From Candidatus Kuenenia stuttgartensis (lineage in GTDB: Bacteria; Planctomycetota; GCA-002687715; CAIWVZ01), in NCBI GenBank assembly GCA_945860915.1, contig CAMARR010000006.1:62001-126000 (forward strand): a stretch of DNA of 64,000 bases. Reading direction: 5' to 3'. The translations under genes and the position numbers were made by a program. The notes beneath the pieces were generated by a model. It did no database searches. It was not told the origin of the DNA and saw nothing but the letters and a program-made list of their open reading frames with translations. Positions 1 through 8,155 of this stretch are shown here, piece by piece; the first letter of the stretch is position 1; each line of letters starts with the position of its first letter.

Positions 1-212
1 GAGGTAATGACCCGTCCACCCAACCTCAACATGGCGGCTTCAAATGACAAGCGGGTCCGTGTGGAAGGTTCGAGGAAGAGCGTCGCAAGCAGAGCCCCAT
101 CTAAGACATGGGCGTACGACCGCATGTCCGAGGAAATTTGATCCGCGAGTGCAAGCAACTGCATGATGTCGCGATCCGACAGATCACCGATAGCGACGAG
201 ATCACGCTTCAT
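1..212 (-). CDS. pyrB: Aspartate carbamoyltransferase, N-terminal part (runs off the window)
   Basis: Aspartate carbamoyltransferase joins carbamoyl phosphate to aspartate in the second step of pyrimidine synthesis. Only about 70 N-terminal residues are in the window. They contain the carbamoyl-phosphate-binding motif [20 protein letters not shown] near residues 48-66. The E[10 protein letters not shown] form fits aspartate rather than ornithine carbamoyltransferase. The ATG at 210-212 overlaps the TGA of the upstream mnmE-like gene as ATGA, so the two are probably translationally coupled. The rest of the gene lies to the left of the window, so its completeness cannot be judged. Confidence 0.85.
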   Translation of the reverse strand, partial: MKRDLVAIGDLSDRDIMQLLALADQISSDMRSYAHVLDGALLATLFLEPSTRTRLSFEAAMLRLGGRVIT

Positions 213-1399
213 GATTCCCCCAACATGACTTGCTCGAGCGCGATCACCGCCCGCTTCCAATCGCTAACGCTGATCGCGGAATAGGCTGTGTCAATTCCAT
301 CGCATTGTCGAGGTGTAAATGGGATCGGCTGATCGGTCGAACACGGCAAGCCGAATGGCGAAATTGCCACAATGCGCGCGATGAGTCGCTGAAGTGATGC
401 CGGGTCACCGTGCGACGTCAGGACAGGATCCATCCCCGCCTTTCTGATCTCGGTCAACAGCCCAGGCGTCGTCTGCATATCGGCCTTTGTGACGACAGCA
501 ACCACGGGCCTGCCCTTGATGGACTGCAGTGTTTCGTGTTGTTCTGCGATCGGTCTGCACCCATCGAAGACCGCGATGAGGATATCGGCCTCATTGACGG
601 CGCGCCGCATGAGAGCGACGCCTTCACGTTCAACGGGGTCGCAGGACTCGTGGATCCCCGCTCCATCCCAGACGTCCAAGGCCACGTCGCCCAATGTAAC
701 GATGCTCTGTAATCGATCACGGGTCGTTCCTGCCATCGGCGAAACGAGAGCGCGGTCGGCCCCGCACATGGCATTGAAAAGAGTCGACTTCCCGGCATTC
801 GGGATTCCGATCAACGCCACGATAGGAGGAGTTACGCAAGCGATGCCGAAAGGCGCCCGACGAGTGAGGGATTCGAGTCGAGCCATCGCCGCCACCGCAT
901 GTGGGGTGTCGACGTCCTTGCCGATCGCATCGCGAATGGACCGAAGTTCGAAAGCCAGTCTGTCTGACATCGCAGAGAGGGCGAGGGCTACCTGTACGGG
1001 TGACCGAGCGGCAACCAGGAGTGCGTGGGCCTCAAGATAAATGGCAGGTCCCATAGAATTCCGGGGCGGAGAAACGAGACCCCGATCGACAGGAAGCGGG
1101 TCTGCGCCAAGTTTCTCGAAGAGTCGGCTGAGTCGGCCGCCAACCCATGGTCCGCCATGCACCGAGATATCGGCTCGAGTAAGCGTCACGCCCTCATGGA
1201 CCCGCACCACGGCCTCATCGAAGACCTCCGTGCCATCGCACACGTCGCCAAACGCTAAGTCGGCTACTCGGGGTACTTTGTTGTGACGTGCACGAAAAAT
1301 AACATCCAACACGTCCTGCACACCTTCGCCGTCAATGCGAAAGACTGCAAGTCCCCCTTCACCAGGTGGCGTGAGACGTCCTGCAGAAAATGGTTGCAA
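209..1399 (-). CDS. mnmE: MnmE/TrmE-like tRNA-modification GTPase, degenerate and C-terminally short
   Basis: MnmE with MnmG modifies the wobble uridine of several tRNAs. The N-terminal TPPGEGG segment (10-16), a shortened helical region and an inserted G domain are all recognisable. The G domain has GIPNAGKST at 198-206 and GTTRDR at 224-229. Several hallmarks are altered: G3 reads DGAGI (245-249) instead of DTAGx, G4 reads TKAD (304-307) instead of NKxD, the GEFT/RAFLNGK-type segment is absent, and the protein stops at 396 residues instead of about 450, before the C-terminal C-x-GK motif that carries the catalytic cysteine. The start is TTG, directly after the coaX stop. It could be a divergent functional enzyme or an MnmE-derived GTPase with another role. 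Confidence 0.7.
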   Translation of the reverse strand: MQPFSAGRLTPPGEGGLAVFRIDGEGVQDVLDVIFRARHNKVPRVADLAFGDVCDGTEVFDEAVVRVHEGVTLTRADISVHGGPWVGGRLSRLFEKLGADPLPVDRGLVSPPRNSMGPAIYLEAHALLVAARSPVQVALALSAMSDRLAFELRSIRDAIGKDVDTPHAVAAMARLESLTRRAPFGIACVTPPIVALIGIPNAGKSTLFNAMCGADRALVSPMAGTTRDRLQSIVTLGDVALDVWDGAGIHESCDPVEREGVALMRRAVNEADILIAVFDGCRPIAEQHETLQSIKGRPVVAVVTKADMQTTPGLLTEIRKAGMDPVLTSHGDPASLQRLIARIVAISPFGLPCSTDQPIPFTPRQCDGIDTAYSAISVSDWKRAVIALEQVMLGES

Positions 1400-2140
1400 T
1401 TAAGTGATCAGGCCGGCGAACGCGGCGATGCCCTCAAGCACGAGGTCATCGGCGCGGTTCATTTCGACCTCGGGAACATAGCGCGCAACGAGTGCGGCGT
1501 CACCTCCCGTGACGAAGACCTGCGCATCCCGCCCAGCCGTCTTGCGAGCTTGCCGCAGCAAGACTTCGAGCATACCGGTGGCGGCAGCAGCAAGTCCCAG
1601 CTCAAGGCAGTGCTTGGTCGTGGTTCCGGGGTAGTCCGACAGTGTTTCTCGGATGCCGACTTTCGGCAGACCAGGGGCCAGTTGGGCGAGCCCTGCCGCG
1701 AGTGCGCGAAATCCGGGCGCGATCGCTCCTCCGACGAAGCGACCGTCAGCAGCCGCGACGTCGACAGTCAACGCGGTTCCCGCGTCGACCACAATGCATG
1801 CCATTCGACAACGACGCCATGCGGCGTGAATAGCCGCGAGACGATCTCCGCCCGGGTGCTCTCCGAGTGGATAAGGGTGGCCAACTGGGATGGCCCGATC
1901 GTCGCCCCATACGATGATGGGGCCAAACCCCACTTTGCTCAATTCGGGCAAAATCTCAGAGCTGAATCTAGGATTCACACTGACGACATGCAGCGGCAAC
2001 CCACAGGTTTCCGGCAAAGTGGGGCGCCCTGACACAGTCGACACCCGGTGCACGGCGCCCGCGAGACGACCGTTCTCAAAACGAGCCATCGCGATCCGAG
2101 TATTTCCGACATCCGCGACCCAACCGGGAGAGTACTCCAT
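1400..2140 (-). CDS. coaX: Type III pantothenate kinase
   Basis: Phosphorylates pantothenate in the first committed step of coenzyme A synthesis. The ASKHA-fold motifs are present: DVGNT at 10-14 (phosphate 1), GGDRLAA at 97-103 (pantothenate and dimer contacts), DAGTA at 119-123 (phosphate 2) and GGAIAPG at 137-143. The 246-residue length is normal for CoaX. It lies 9 bp downstream of the PDZ-protein gene and abuts the TTG start of the mnmE-like gene without spacing, so it is likely part of one transcript. Type III enzymes are typically insensitive to CoA feedback; this is family knowledge, not seen here. Confidence 0.93.
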   Translation of the reverse strand: MEYSPGWVADVGNTRIAMARFENGRLAGAVHRVSTVSGRPTLPETCGLPLHVVSVNPRFSSEILPELSKVGFGPIIVWGDDRAIPVGHPYPLGEHPGGDRLAAIHAAWRRCRMACIVVDAGTALTVDVAAADGRFVGGAIAPGFRALAAGLAQLAPGLPKVGIRETLSDYPGTTTKHCLELGLAAAATGMLEVLLRQARKTAGRDAQVFVTGGDAALVARYVPEVEMNRADDLVLEGIAAFAGLIT

Positions 2141-2149
2141 CGAACCGGC

Positions 2150-3100
2150 TCAGCGCTCGACGACGATCGTCCGGCTGAGCTTGGAGCCCTTTCGAAGGAA
2201 CGCGACATCGAACCGGCTCTTGCCCGGGCTTCGCTTGACGTAGTCCATCACTTCAGACCGCGAACTCATCGGGTAGCCATCGATGGAAACCAGAATATCG
2301 CCCGACTGCGCTCCGTGTTGCTGGAGTAAAGCATTCGGCTGGTCGAGTTGTAGAGCCTTCGCCCCACCCTCGAGATCCGTCGTCGAGAAGCGAACCCCGT
2401 CAAAAGCCTTTTCGCCCTGTGCTTCGAGTCCTGCTGCTGCTGCGCGTGGGATTCGGGTCGTGCCGGTTCCCGATTTCGTTTCAATCAAGGCTGCGATTTC
2501 AGCCAAAGTTGCCGGCACGCCGCCGGGCCTGACGGCCGTCGCCGCTGTTGTGGAGGACGACTCGGGAGGGAGGTCGGCACACCGCAAAGTAGTGAGTTTT
2601 CCGCCGTGCAGGAAAACGACTTCGCGCTCACGAATCTCCTGAATCACAGCGTCGCCTGCAAACGCGATGGCTTCGCCGACGACGAAAACCTGACGTTCCG
2701 TGATGACGACTCCAGATGCCTTGGGCGCAAGAGCCACGCTCGACTCCGAGACCTCCGGCGAGCAACGAATCGCAACCACACGAATCAGCTCCTCAATGGG
2801 ATTGAGCGGTTTGACATCCGGCTGACTCGTCGGCTTGGATTCAGATGGGGGCTTGTACTTCACTCCACCTAGAATCGACGTTTCCTGAAGCACACGACGG
2901 TCGTTCGACTTGAAGCTGCCAGTCGATGACGAGCGGATCTTCGCAAGCTCAGCTGCCATCGACTTTTCGAACTGGGCCCGGCGATCGATGCGGGCCCCCT
3001 TCTCACCAAACTCATTGACAAGCATGTAGCCGGTCGTCGTCAAGAGACCGGCCGCGACGGACCAAAGCGCGACGCGGAGCATGCCGATGGGAAGTTTCAT
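2150..3100 (-). CDS. Membrane-anchored PDZ protein, GspC-like
   Basis: A 316-residue protein with one N-terminal membrane segment (about 7-28), a periplasmic region containing a short beta-rich domain (about 105-175: IRVVAIRCSPEV, then VFVVGEAIAFAGDAVIQEI), a low-complexity linker, and a C-terminal PDZ-like domain (about 235-316, with GDILVSIDGYPMSSRSEV). This order (membrane anchor, homology region, PDZ) is that of the type II secretion inner-membrane protein GspC, which couples the secretin to the inner platform. The next gene upstream is a PilT-family ATPase and the secretin operon lies 5 kb away, which suits a role in pilus or type II secretion assembly. The assignment rests on architecture, so the exact role is uncertain. 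Confidence 0.6.
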   Translation of the reverse strand: MKLPIGMLRVALWSVAAGLLTTTGYMLVNEFGEKGARIDRRAQFEKSMAAELAKIRSSSTGSFKSNDRRVLQETSILGGVKYKPPSESKPTSQPDVKPLNPIEELIRVVAIRCSPEVSESSVALAPKASGVVITERQVFVVGEAIAFAGDAVIQEIREREVVFLHGGKLTTLRCADLPPESSSTTAATAVRPGGVPATLAEIAALIETKSGTGTTRIPRAAAAGLEAQGEKAFDGVRFSTTDLEGGAKALQLDQPNALLQQHGAQSGDILVSIDGYPMSSRSEVMDYVKRSPGKSRFDVAFLRKGSKLSRTIVVER

Positions 3101-3190
3101 GGGGTGCTTGGAGGATAGCCCTCAGGGCAGAAGGCGCCAAGCATACGGCTCAAAGGCAAATTCCCTTCCCGGACTTATCCTCAGGGCAAC

Positions 3191-4312
3191 CTAGCGGTTG
3201 ATAGAGAACTTTCGCTCGTTCCCCTTCGAGATCCCGCGCAGAGCCAGTCTGAGCTCTTCCAGGTTATCCGACGCTGCGAGAGCATCTTCGACCGAAATGA
3301 GGCCCGCATCCATGAGCGATCGAAGGGACTGATTGAAGGTCTGAGTTCCGTAGAATTCGGCGCCTTCAACCAGCGCCTTGTCGATTTCCCTCGTTTTGCC
3401 TTCGCGCAGCAGCTCGCGCACCCGAGGGGTGCCAAGCAGCACTTCGACAGCCGGGATCATTCGATTCTCGGTCCGGCACGGCATGAGCCGCTGACTTGCG
3501 ACTCCTACGATGGCGGTCGCCATCTGAAACCGGATGAGTTCGTGCTGGTGTGGCGGGAAGAAGGTCATCACACGCTCAATCGATTGCTGCGCGTTGACCG
3601 TGTGAAGCGTCGAAATGACAAGGTGCCCCGTCTCGGCCGCTGCGATCGCCGCGGACATGGTCTCGGCGTCTCGAATTTCGCCGATGACGATCACATCGGG
3701 GGCTTCTCGCATCGCGGCGCGCAGGCCCGATTGCCAAGACGATGTATCGAGTCCAATTTCACGCTGATTGATGACCGACAGATCGTCGGTAAAGCGAAAC
3801 TCGATGGGGTCTTCAAGAGTGACGATATGCACGTTGCGCGTCGCGTTGATGCGCTGAACCAGCGAAGCCACCGTGGTGGTCTTTCCAGACCCAGTCACAC
3901 CGGTGACTAGAATGAGCCCGCGCGCGGCTGCCGCAAATGCCTCGAAAGGTCGCAGCGGCAGATAGAGGTCCTCGAATCCAGGTACCGCTGCCTTAACGTG
4001 CCGCATGACGATCGAGAGAAGTCCGCCTTGTCGGAATGCATTGCAGCGGAAGCGCCCGCACTTGGCCGTCTCGAAGGCGAAGTCGCATTCTCCGTGCACG
4101 AGCTTGGCCTTAGCTTCGGGGCCCGCCATGCGCTCGACGAACGATTCAATGCTTTGGGAATCTAGGCGATCATCTGCAAGAAAAAGCACCTTTCCGTGCA
4201 CCTTAAGCGCGGGTTGTGAGCCAGACTTGAGAATGATGTCCGAAGCGTCAGACGCGACGGCTGTTCCGAGAATTCGATCGAGGTCGGCCAAGGGAGTCTC
4301 CCCTTGGGTCAT
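3191..4312 (-). CDS. pilT: PilT/PilU-family twitching motility ATPase
   Basis: Hexameric cytoplasmic ATPase that powers type IV pilus retraction. Visible motifs are Walker A GVTGSGKTT (138-146), the Asp box VTLEDPIEF (164-172), Walker B DVIVIGEIRD (206-215) and the His box GHLVISTLHT (229-238). The N-terminal PAS-like segment SDASDIILKSGSQPALKVHG is typical. The tail with LREGKTREIDKAL and YGTQTFNQSL resembles PilU as much as PilT, so it may be the accessory retraction ATPase. Length 373 residues is normal. GAGAGG precedes the ATG. The gene follows obg by 9 bp on the same strand. Confidence 0.88.
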   Translation of the reverse strand: MTQGETPLADLDRILGTAVASDASDIILKSGSQPALKVHGKVLFLADDRLDSQSIESFVERMAGPEAKAKLVHGECDFAFETAKCGRFRCNAFRQGGLLSIVMRHVKAAVPGFEDLYLPLRPFEAFAAAARGLILVTGVTGSGKTTTVASLVQRINATRNVHIVTLEDPIEFRFTDDLSVINQREIGLDTSSWQSGLRAAMREAPDVIVIGEIRDAETMSAAIAAAETGHLVISTLHTVNAQQSIERVMTFFPPHQHELIRFQMATAIVGVASQRLMPCRTENRMIPAVEVLLGTPRVRELLREGKTREIDKALVEGAEFYGTQTFNQSLRSLMDAGLISVEDALAASDNLEELRLALRGISKGNERKFSINR

Positions 4313-4321
4313 CGACCTCTC

Positions 4322-5341
4322 TCACTCGGAAGTTGAGCCTTTGGCTGATTTCAGCAAATCAAAGCAGGCTTCTAGGACCGCATCCAAGCCCTGCCCGGTC
4401 GCCGCGGACACGATAAAATGCCGCGGTGTGCCAAGAGCCGTAGCGACCTCTGCAGCTCGCGCAGCCGCGGCTTCGGGATCGACGTCCGCCTTGTTCAGCA
4501 CCAGAAGGCGTGGTTTGTTCGCAAGAACCGGACTGTATTGCTCCAATTCGGCGACAATCGTGCGGGCAGCCTCGGTAGCTTCGATCGATCCCTCGGCTGG
4601 AAAGAGGTCGACCAAGTGGATGAGCACGCGGGTGCGTTCGACGTGACGCAAAAACTTGTGACCGAGCCCGGCTCCAAGACTCGCGCCCTCGATAAGCCCC
4701 GGGATGTCCATCAACACGAAGCGACGGAATCCCGGAAGTTCAACAATTCCAGGGTGTGGTTCGAGCGTAGTGAACGGGTAGTCTGCGATCTTCGGCGTCG
4801 CCCGGGAAACACGCGAGATAAAAGTCGACTTCCCAGCGTTGGGGAGTCCGACTAAGCCGACATCCGCGATGAGTTTCAGTTCTAGTTGAACGCTTCTTGC
4901 TTCGCCCTGGTGGCCATTCTCAAAGCGCCTCGGGGCCTGATTGAGGGCGTGCTTGAAGGCGGCATTGCCGCGGCCGCCACGTCCACCCTTGGCAACGACA
5001 ACCTCATCACCGGCATGCGCAAGATCTCGAAGGATCACTCCGGACTCGAGGTCCTTGACGACCGTGCCAACGGGCACCTCGAGCACGAGTGAATCGGCGT
5101 TTGCACCGTTGCAGAAGTCGCCGCGGCCGTGCTCGCCGGACCTGGCTTTGTAGTTGGGCGATTTCGAAACACCAAGCAGCGTGTTTTCGCCTCTCACGGC
5201 GCGAAGCGAAATGCTTCCCCCATTGCCGCCGTCGCCGCCGTTCGGCCCCCCCATCGGATCATGCTTCTCACGGCGGAAAGACGAGCAGCCCCGTCCACCG
5301 TCACCAGCTCGAAGATGAATTCGGCATTCGTCACGAAACAT
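4322..5341 (-). CDS. obg: GTPase Obg/CgtA
   Basis: Essential ribosome-associated GTPase that acts in large-subunit maturation and stress control. The glycine-rich Obg fold occupies residues 1 to about 158 (GDGGRGC, GGPNGGDGGNGGSI). It is followed by a G domain with GLPNAGKST (G1), FTTLEPHPG (G2), DIPGLIEGA (G3) and NKAD (G4). At 339 residues it is the short form without a long C-terminal extension. AGAGGG lies just before the ATG. The order rplU, rpmA, obg is widely conserved. A hairpin separates it from rpmA, so it may be partly uncoupled from the ribosomal genes. Confidence 0.96.
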   Translation of the reverse strand: MFRDECRIHLRAGDGGRGCSSFRREKHDPMGGPNGGDGGNGGSISLRAVRGENTLLGVSKSPNYKARSGEHGRGDFCNGANADSLVLEVPVGTVVKDLESGVILRDLAHAGDEVVVAKGGRGGRGNAAFKHALNQAPRRFENGHQGEARSVQLELKLIADVGLVGLPNAGKSTFISRVSRATPKIADYPFTTLEPHPGIVELPGFRRFVLMDIPGLIEGASLGAGLGHKFLRHVERTRVLIHLVDLFPAEGSIEATEAARTIVAELEQYSPVLANKPRLLVLNKADVDPEAAAARAAEVATALGTPRHFIVSAATGQGLDAVLEACFDLLKSAKGSTSE

Positions 5342-5360
5342 AAGACCCTCTAAGCAGACA

Positions 5361-5386
5361 GGGCCCGACCTTTGATGGTCGGACCC
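5361..5386 (-). terminator. Hairpin between rpmA and obg
   Basis: A 10-bp inverted repeat (GGGCCCGACC and GGTCGGACCC, one G-T wobble) around a 6-base loop lies just downstream of rpmA and upstream of obg. No clear U-run follows on the minus strand, so it may be an attenuator or a processing/stability element rather than a full terminator. Confidence 0.5.
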
Positions 5387-5407
5387 CGCAGTTGGACCGC
5401 GTAGCGG

Positions 5408-5671
5408 TCACTTGCTGTCGATCAACACCTGAGCCGGATCGATGGTCACGCGTTGGCGTGTCTGGAATTTCACAATTCCCATCACTCCGGCGTACAGGGT
5501 GTTGTCGCGACCCATACGCACGTGGCGGCCAGCCTTAAAGACTGTGCCGCATTGACGCACGATGATGTCGCCCGGCATGACGAAGGCTCCGCCAGGAACC
5601 TTGACGCCGCGGTATTGGGGATTTGAGTCACGACCGTTGCGGGTAGAGCCGCCGCCCTTTTTGTGTGCCAT
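5408..5671 (-). CDS. rpmA: 50S ribosomal protein L27
   Basis: L27 sits at the peptidyl-transferase centre of the large subunit. The N-terminus [16 protein letters not shown] and the following PGDIIVRQ segment are diagnostic, and 87 residues is the normal length. The sequence begins directly with MAHKK, so there is no cleavable Firmicutes-type extension. It lies 12 bp downstream of rplU on the same strand. Confidence 0.98.
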   Translation of the reverse strand: MAHKKGGGSTRNGRDSNPQYRGVKVPGGAFVMPGDIIVRQCGTVFKAGRHVRMGRDNTLYAGVMGIVKFQTRQRVTIDPAQVLIDSK

Positions 5672-5683
5672 GGTGTCCTCGTC

Positions 5684-5998
5684 TCAGGCGTGGATCTTCG
5701 AGATCTGCACTTCGGTGAAATTCTGACGGTGACCTTTGCGACGCTGAGAGTTCTTGCGGCGACGGTACTTCAGAATGATGACCTTCTTGGCGCGAACGAA
5801 TGGGCGAAGCACGGTGGCTTCGACCTTCGCTCCCTTCACATACGGCGTGCCAACTTTGGCCTCTGCGCCGGCGCCTACTAGGCAGACATGGTCGAACGTG
5901 ACCTTGCCACCCTTGTCGGCTTCACGAAGCTGAACTCTCAGCTTCTGGCCTTCTTCGACGCGGTACTGGTGCCCGCCGTCATGAATGATCGCGTACAT
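5684..5998 (-). CDS. rplU: 50S ribosomal protein L21
   Basis: Binds 23S rRNA in the large subunit. The N-terminus [18 protein letters not shown] and the C-terminal [20 protein letters not shown] segment are characteristic, and 104 residues is normal. It is the first gene of the rplU-rpmA pair and has its own short leader after the RNase gene stop at 6115. Confidence 0.98.
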   Translation of the reverse strand: MYAIIHDGGHQYRVEEGQKLRVQLREADKGGKVTFDHVCLVGAGAEAKVGTPYVKGAKVEATVLRPFVRAKKVIILKYRRRKNSQRRKGHRQNFTEVQISKIHA

Positions 5999-6114
5999 GT
6001 TCAGGTGTCCTTCGAGACCCTCCGGAGCTCCAGAGGGAGGGAAATCCTACACCCTCCCCCGAGCACTTCAACCCTGCGCCCGGAATGGGCAAAGTCGGGG
6101 GTGGTGGAGGTGGG

Positions 6115-7611
6115 CTACTTAAGCCGCTGAATTTCGTAGTCCTCGCTGGCTAAATCGTAGTCCCCGAGAATCAGAATCGGCTTCTGAAAATGCTCTTCAA
6201 GAGCCTTGATCTTCGATTCCTTGTTGCGGCGAAGGAAGTCGACCACGCGTGGATTGGCTCGGACCCGCACTCGGCGCGCCTTGTTCCGCCAAAGGACTTC
6301 GGTCACCTCCCGAAGAATCCTGAGGCCAATCGTGTCGACGGTCTTCATGTAGGCCGAGCCCCGGCAGTGGGGGCAGGGAATCGCATTCGAGCGATTGAGG
6401 CTGGGTCGAACTCGCTGGCGCGTCATCTCGATCATCCCGAATGGCGAGATTCGAGCAATCTTCATCCGCTCCTTGTGGTCCTTCAGAGCATCCCGAAGCA
6501 TCCGCTCGACGTCGCGCTTATGGCGCTCCTCTTGCATATCGATGAAGTCGTTGATGATGACGCCGCCGAGGTCGCGCAGTCGCAGATGGCGAGCGATCTC
6601 CTGCACGGCTTCGAGATTCGTTCGGAACGCGGTCTCTTCGAGATCGTCTTCGTCTCTGTATTTGCCGGAGTTGACGTCGATGGCAACCAACGCTTCGGTC
6701 TGATCGATTACGAGCGACCCACCGCTCGGAAGGTTGACCTTCCGCTGGAAGACCTTCTCAATCTCCTCCTCGAGCCCATGGGCGTGGAAGATCGGGCGCA
6801 AGTCGGTGTAGAGTTTGACGCGATCTTCGTGCTCCTGCATGACAGCGCGCACAAAGTCCTTCGCTTTTTTGTAGACGGCCTCGTTGTCGACAAGAACTTC
6901 TGCCACGTCAGGGGTAAAAACATCGCGTATCGTCCGAATGACGACATCTGACTCTTGATAAACAGTCGTTGGCGCACGATCCGATCGGACACGCTTAACG
7001 ATAGTATTCCAGAGCTTCAGCAGATAGTCGAGATCTTTGCGGAGTTCGTCCTCCGAAGCGCCGATTCCCGCGGTGCGGATGATATAGCCCATCCCGGGCG
7101 GTGGATCGATGCGTTCGAGCAACCCCTTGAGGCGCTGGCGCTCGTCGCGATCCTCAATCTTCTTTGAGACCCCCGAGCGCGTGAGACTCGGCATGAGAAC
7201 CAGATATCGGCCGGGTATCGACAGGTATGTGGTGAGCGTCGGGCCCTTCTTGCCGATTCCGTCCTTCGTGACTTGAACGAGGACTTCCTGACCCTTCACG
7301 ACCAGGTCATTGATATTCCGCTTGTCGGCGGCCTTCTCGTCATCGGCGCCGGTGGCCGGCGCGGAATGGTTGTGGCGATACATCGGAAGGACGTCGCTTG
7401 CGTGGAGGAATCCGTTGCGATCGCCCCCGAAATCCACGAATGCGGCGCCGATCGAAGGCTCCACGTTCGTGACGATGCCCTTGAAGATGTTGCCGAGGTA
7501 AGTCTCCCCGGAAGCCCTCTCGATGTAGATTTCATCGAGCCGACCATCAACTGTGATGGCGATGCGGATTTCCTCGAGGTCCTCCGCGTTGATGTAGATA
7601 CGTTTTTCCAT
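6115..7611 (-). CDS. rng: Rne/Rng family ribonuclease (RNase E/G)
   Basis: Endoribonuclease of the RNase E/G family, acting in rRNA maturation and mRNA decay. The ATG at 7609-7611 is chosen because AGAGGGG lies just upstream and the protein then starts with the typical MEKRIYINAEDLEEIRIA; a longer in-frame extension to 7824 lacks family similarity. An S1-type domain covers about residues 36-130, the catalytic Mg-binding aspartates are D312 (AIDVNSGKY) and D355 (INDFIDM), and the zinc-link cysteines are C413 and C416 (CPHC). At 498 residues it is RNase G-sized with no long scaffold tail. It directly precedes rplU-rpmA-obg, a common arrangement. Confidence 0.93.
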   Translation of the reverse strand: MEKRIYINAEDLEEIRIAITVDGRLDEIYIERASGETYLGNIFKGIVTNVEPSIGAAFVDFGGDRNGFLHASDVLPMYRHNHSAPATGADDEKAADKRNINDLVVKGQEVLVQVTKDGIGKKGPTLTTYLSIPGRYLVLMPSLTRSGVSKKIEDRDERQRLKGLLERIDPPPGMGYIIRTAGIGASEDELRKDLDYLLKLWNTIVKRVRSDRAPTTVYQESDVVIRTIRDVFTPDVAEVLVDNEAVYKKAKDFVRAVMQEHEDRVKLYTDLRPIFHAHGLEEEIEKVFQRKVNLPSGGSLVIDQTEALVAIDVNSGKYRDEDDLEETAFRTNLEAVQEIARHLRLRDLGGVIINDFIDMQEERHKRDVERMLRDALKDHKERMKIARISPFGMIEMTRQRVRPSLNRSNAIPCPHCRGSAYMKTVDTIGLRILREVTEVLWRNKARRVRVRANPRVVDFLRRNKESKIKALEEHFQKPILILGDYDLASEDYEIQRLK

Positions 7612-8155
7612 GGCCCCTCTCTTTGGGAGATCCCCAGGGCACCATGAAGAACCAGCGGCCTTTGCGAAGTCAAAGGCGAACAGGTGAGGGAGATTCGAGT
7701 TCGTGGTGCCCCTTGGCAAATCCACCCCGATACCTCGCCCGTGCGCTCCGCAACTCCTGCCTTCGGTCTCCAAGTCATTGATCGCAGGCAGATCCTGCGA
7801 CACGCGACTTGGCCGAACGGCCACTCATTCTTCCCGGCATCCCTGGGTGACTTTTGTCATGGGCCGGCAGAACTGCCGGGGCATGACTCAAGGCTCCCTC
7901 AAGGAACGTTGTTTCGAACTCCACCCTCGACGACGGCGCCGCTGGTGGTTGACTGGTGTAGACGAGCTCGAGATCCGCGACCTCGACGACCCGCCGTAGC
8001 CTCCCTCGGTAACGAGTTCGGCCTTGATATGGTGACACGCTCCCCACACGGCGGCAAGTCCCGGAGAAAACAAGAAGGGAGGCGACGCGTAAGCGCCTAC
8101 CCCCCTCTCGACGATCTGGGTGTGGGCTCGCGCCCGCTCCCTTAGGGCGCGGCGA
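7612..8155. other. 544-bp region without a convincing gene
   Basis: This is the only long gap in the window. It lies between the pilQ stop and the RNase gene start, both on the minus strand. Short open frames exist on both strands but none has a recognisable product with a good ribosome site. It holds a 32-bp interrupted palindrome (7856-7887) and GC-rich self-complementary stretches near 8125-8160. I looked for RNase P RNA, tmRNA and SRP RNA signatures and saw none. A structured leader controlling the RNase gene or an unknown small RNA are both possible. Confidence 0.5.
7856..7887. repeat. 32-bp interrupted palindrome
   Basis: The arms are GTCATG (7856-7861) and CATGAC (7882-7887) outside, CCGGCAG (7864-7870) and CTGCCGG (7873-7879) inside. 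A GG/GG mismatch separates outer from inner arms and AA lies at the centre. No T-run follows on the minus strand, so a plain intrinsic terminator for pilQ is unlikely. Confidence 0.75.

Noticed and set aside
6115-7824. Longer form of the RNase E/G protein with 71 extra N-terminal residues
   Set aside because: The extra residues show no family similarity and AGAGGGG precedes the ATG at 7611.
7775-8047. 90-residue frame in the gap as a small gene
   Set aside because: No domain, start context weak, and overlapping frames of similar length exist on both strands.
7612-8155. RNase P RNA, tmRNA or SRP RNA in the large gap
   Set aside because: None of the conserved core sequences of these RNAs was seen on either strand.
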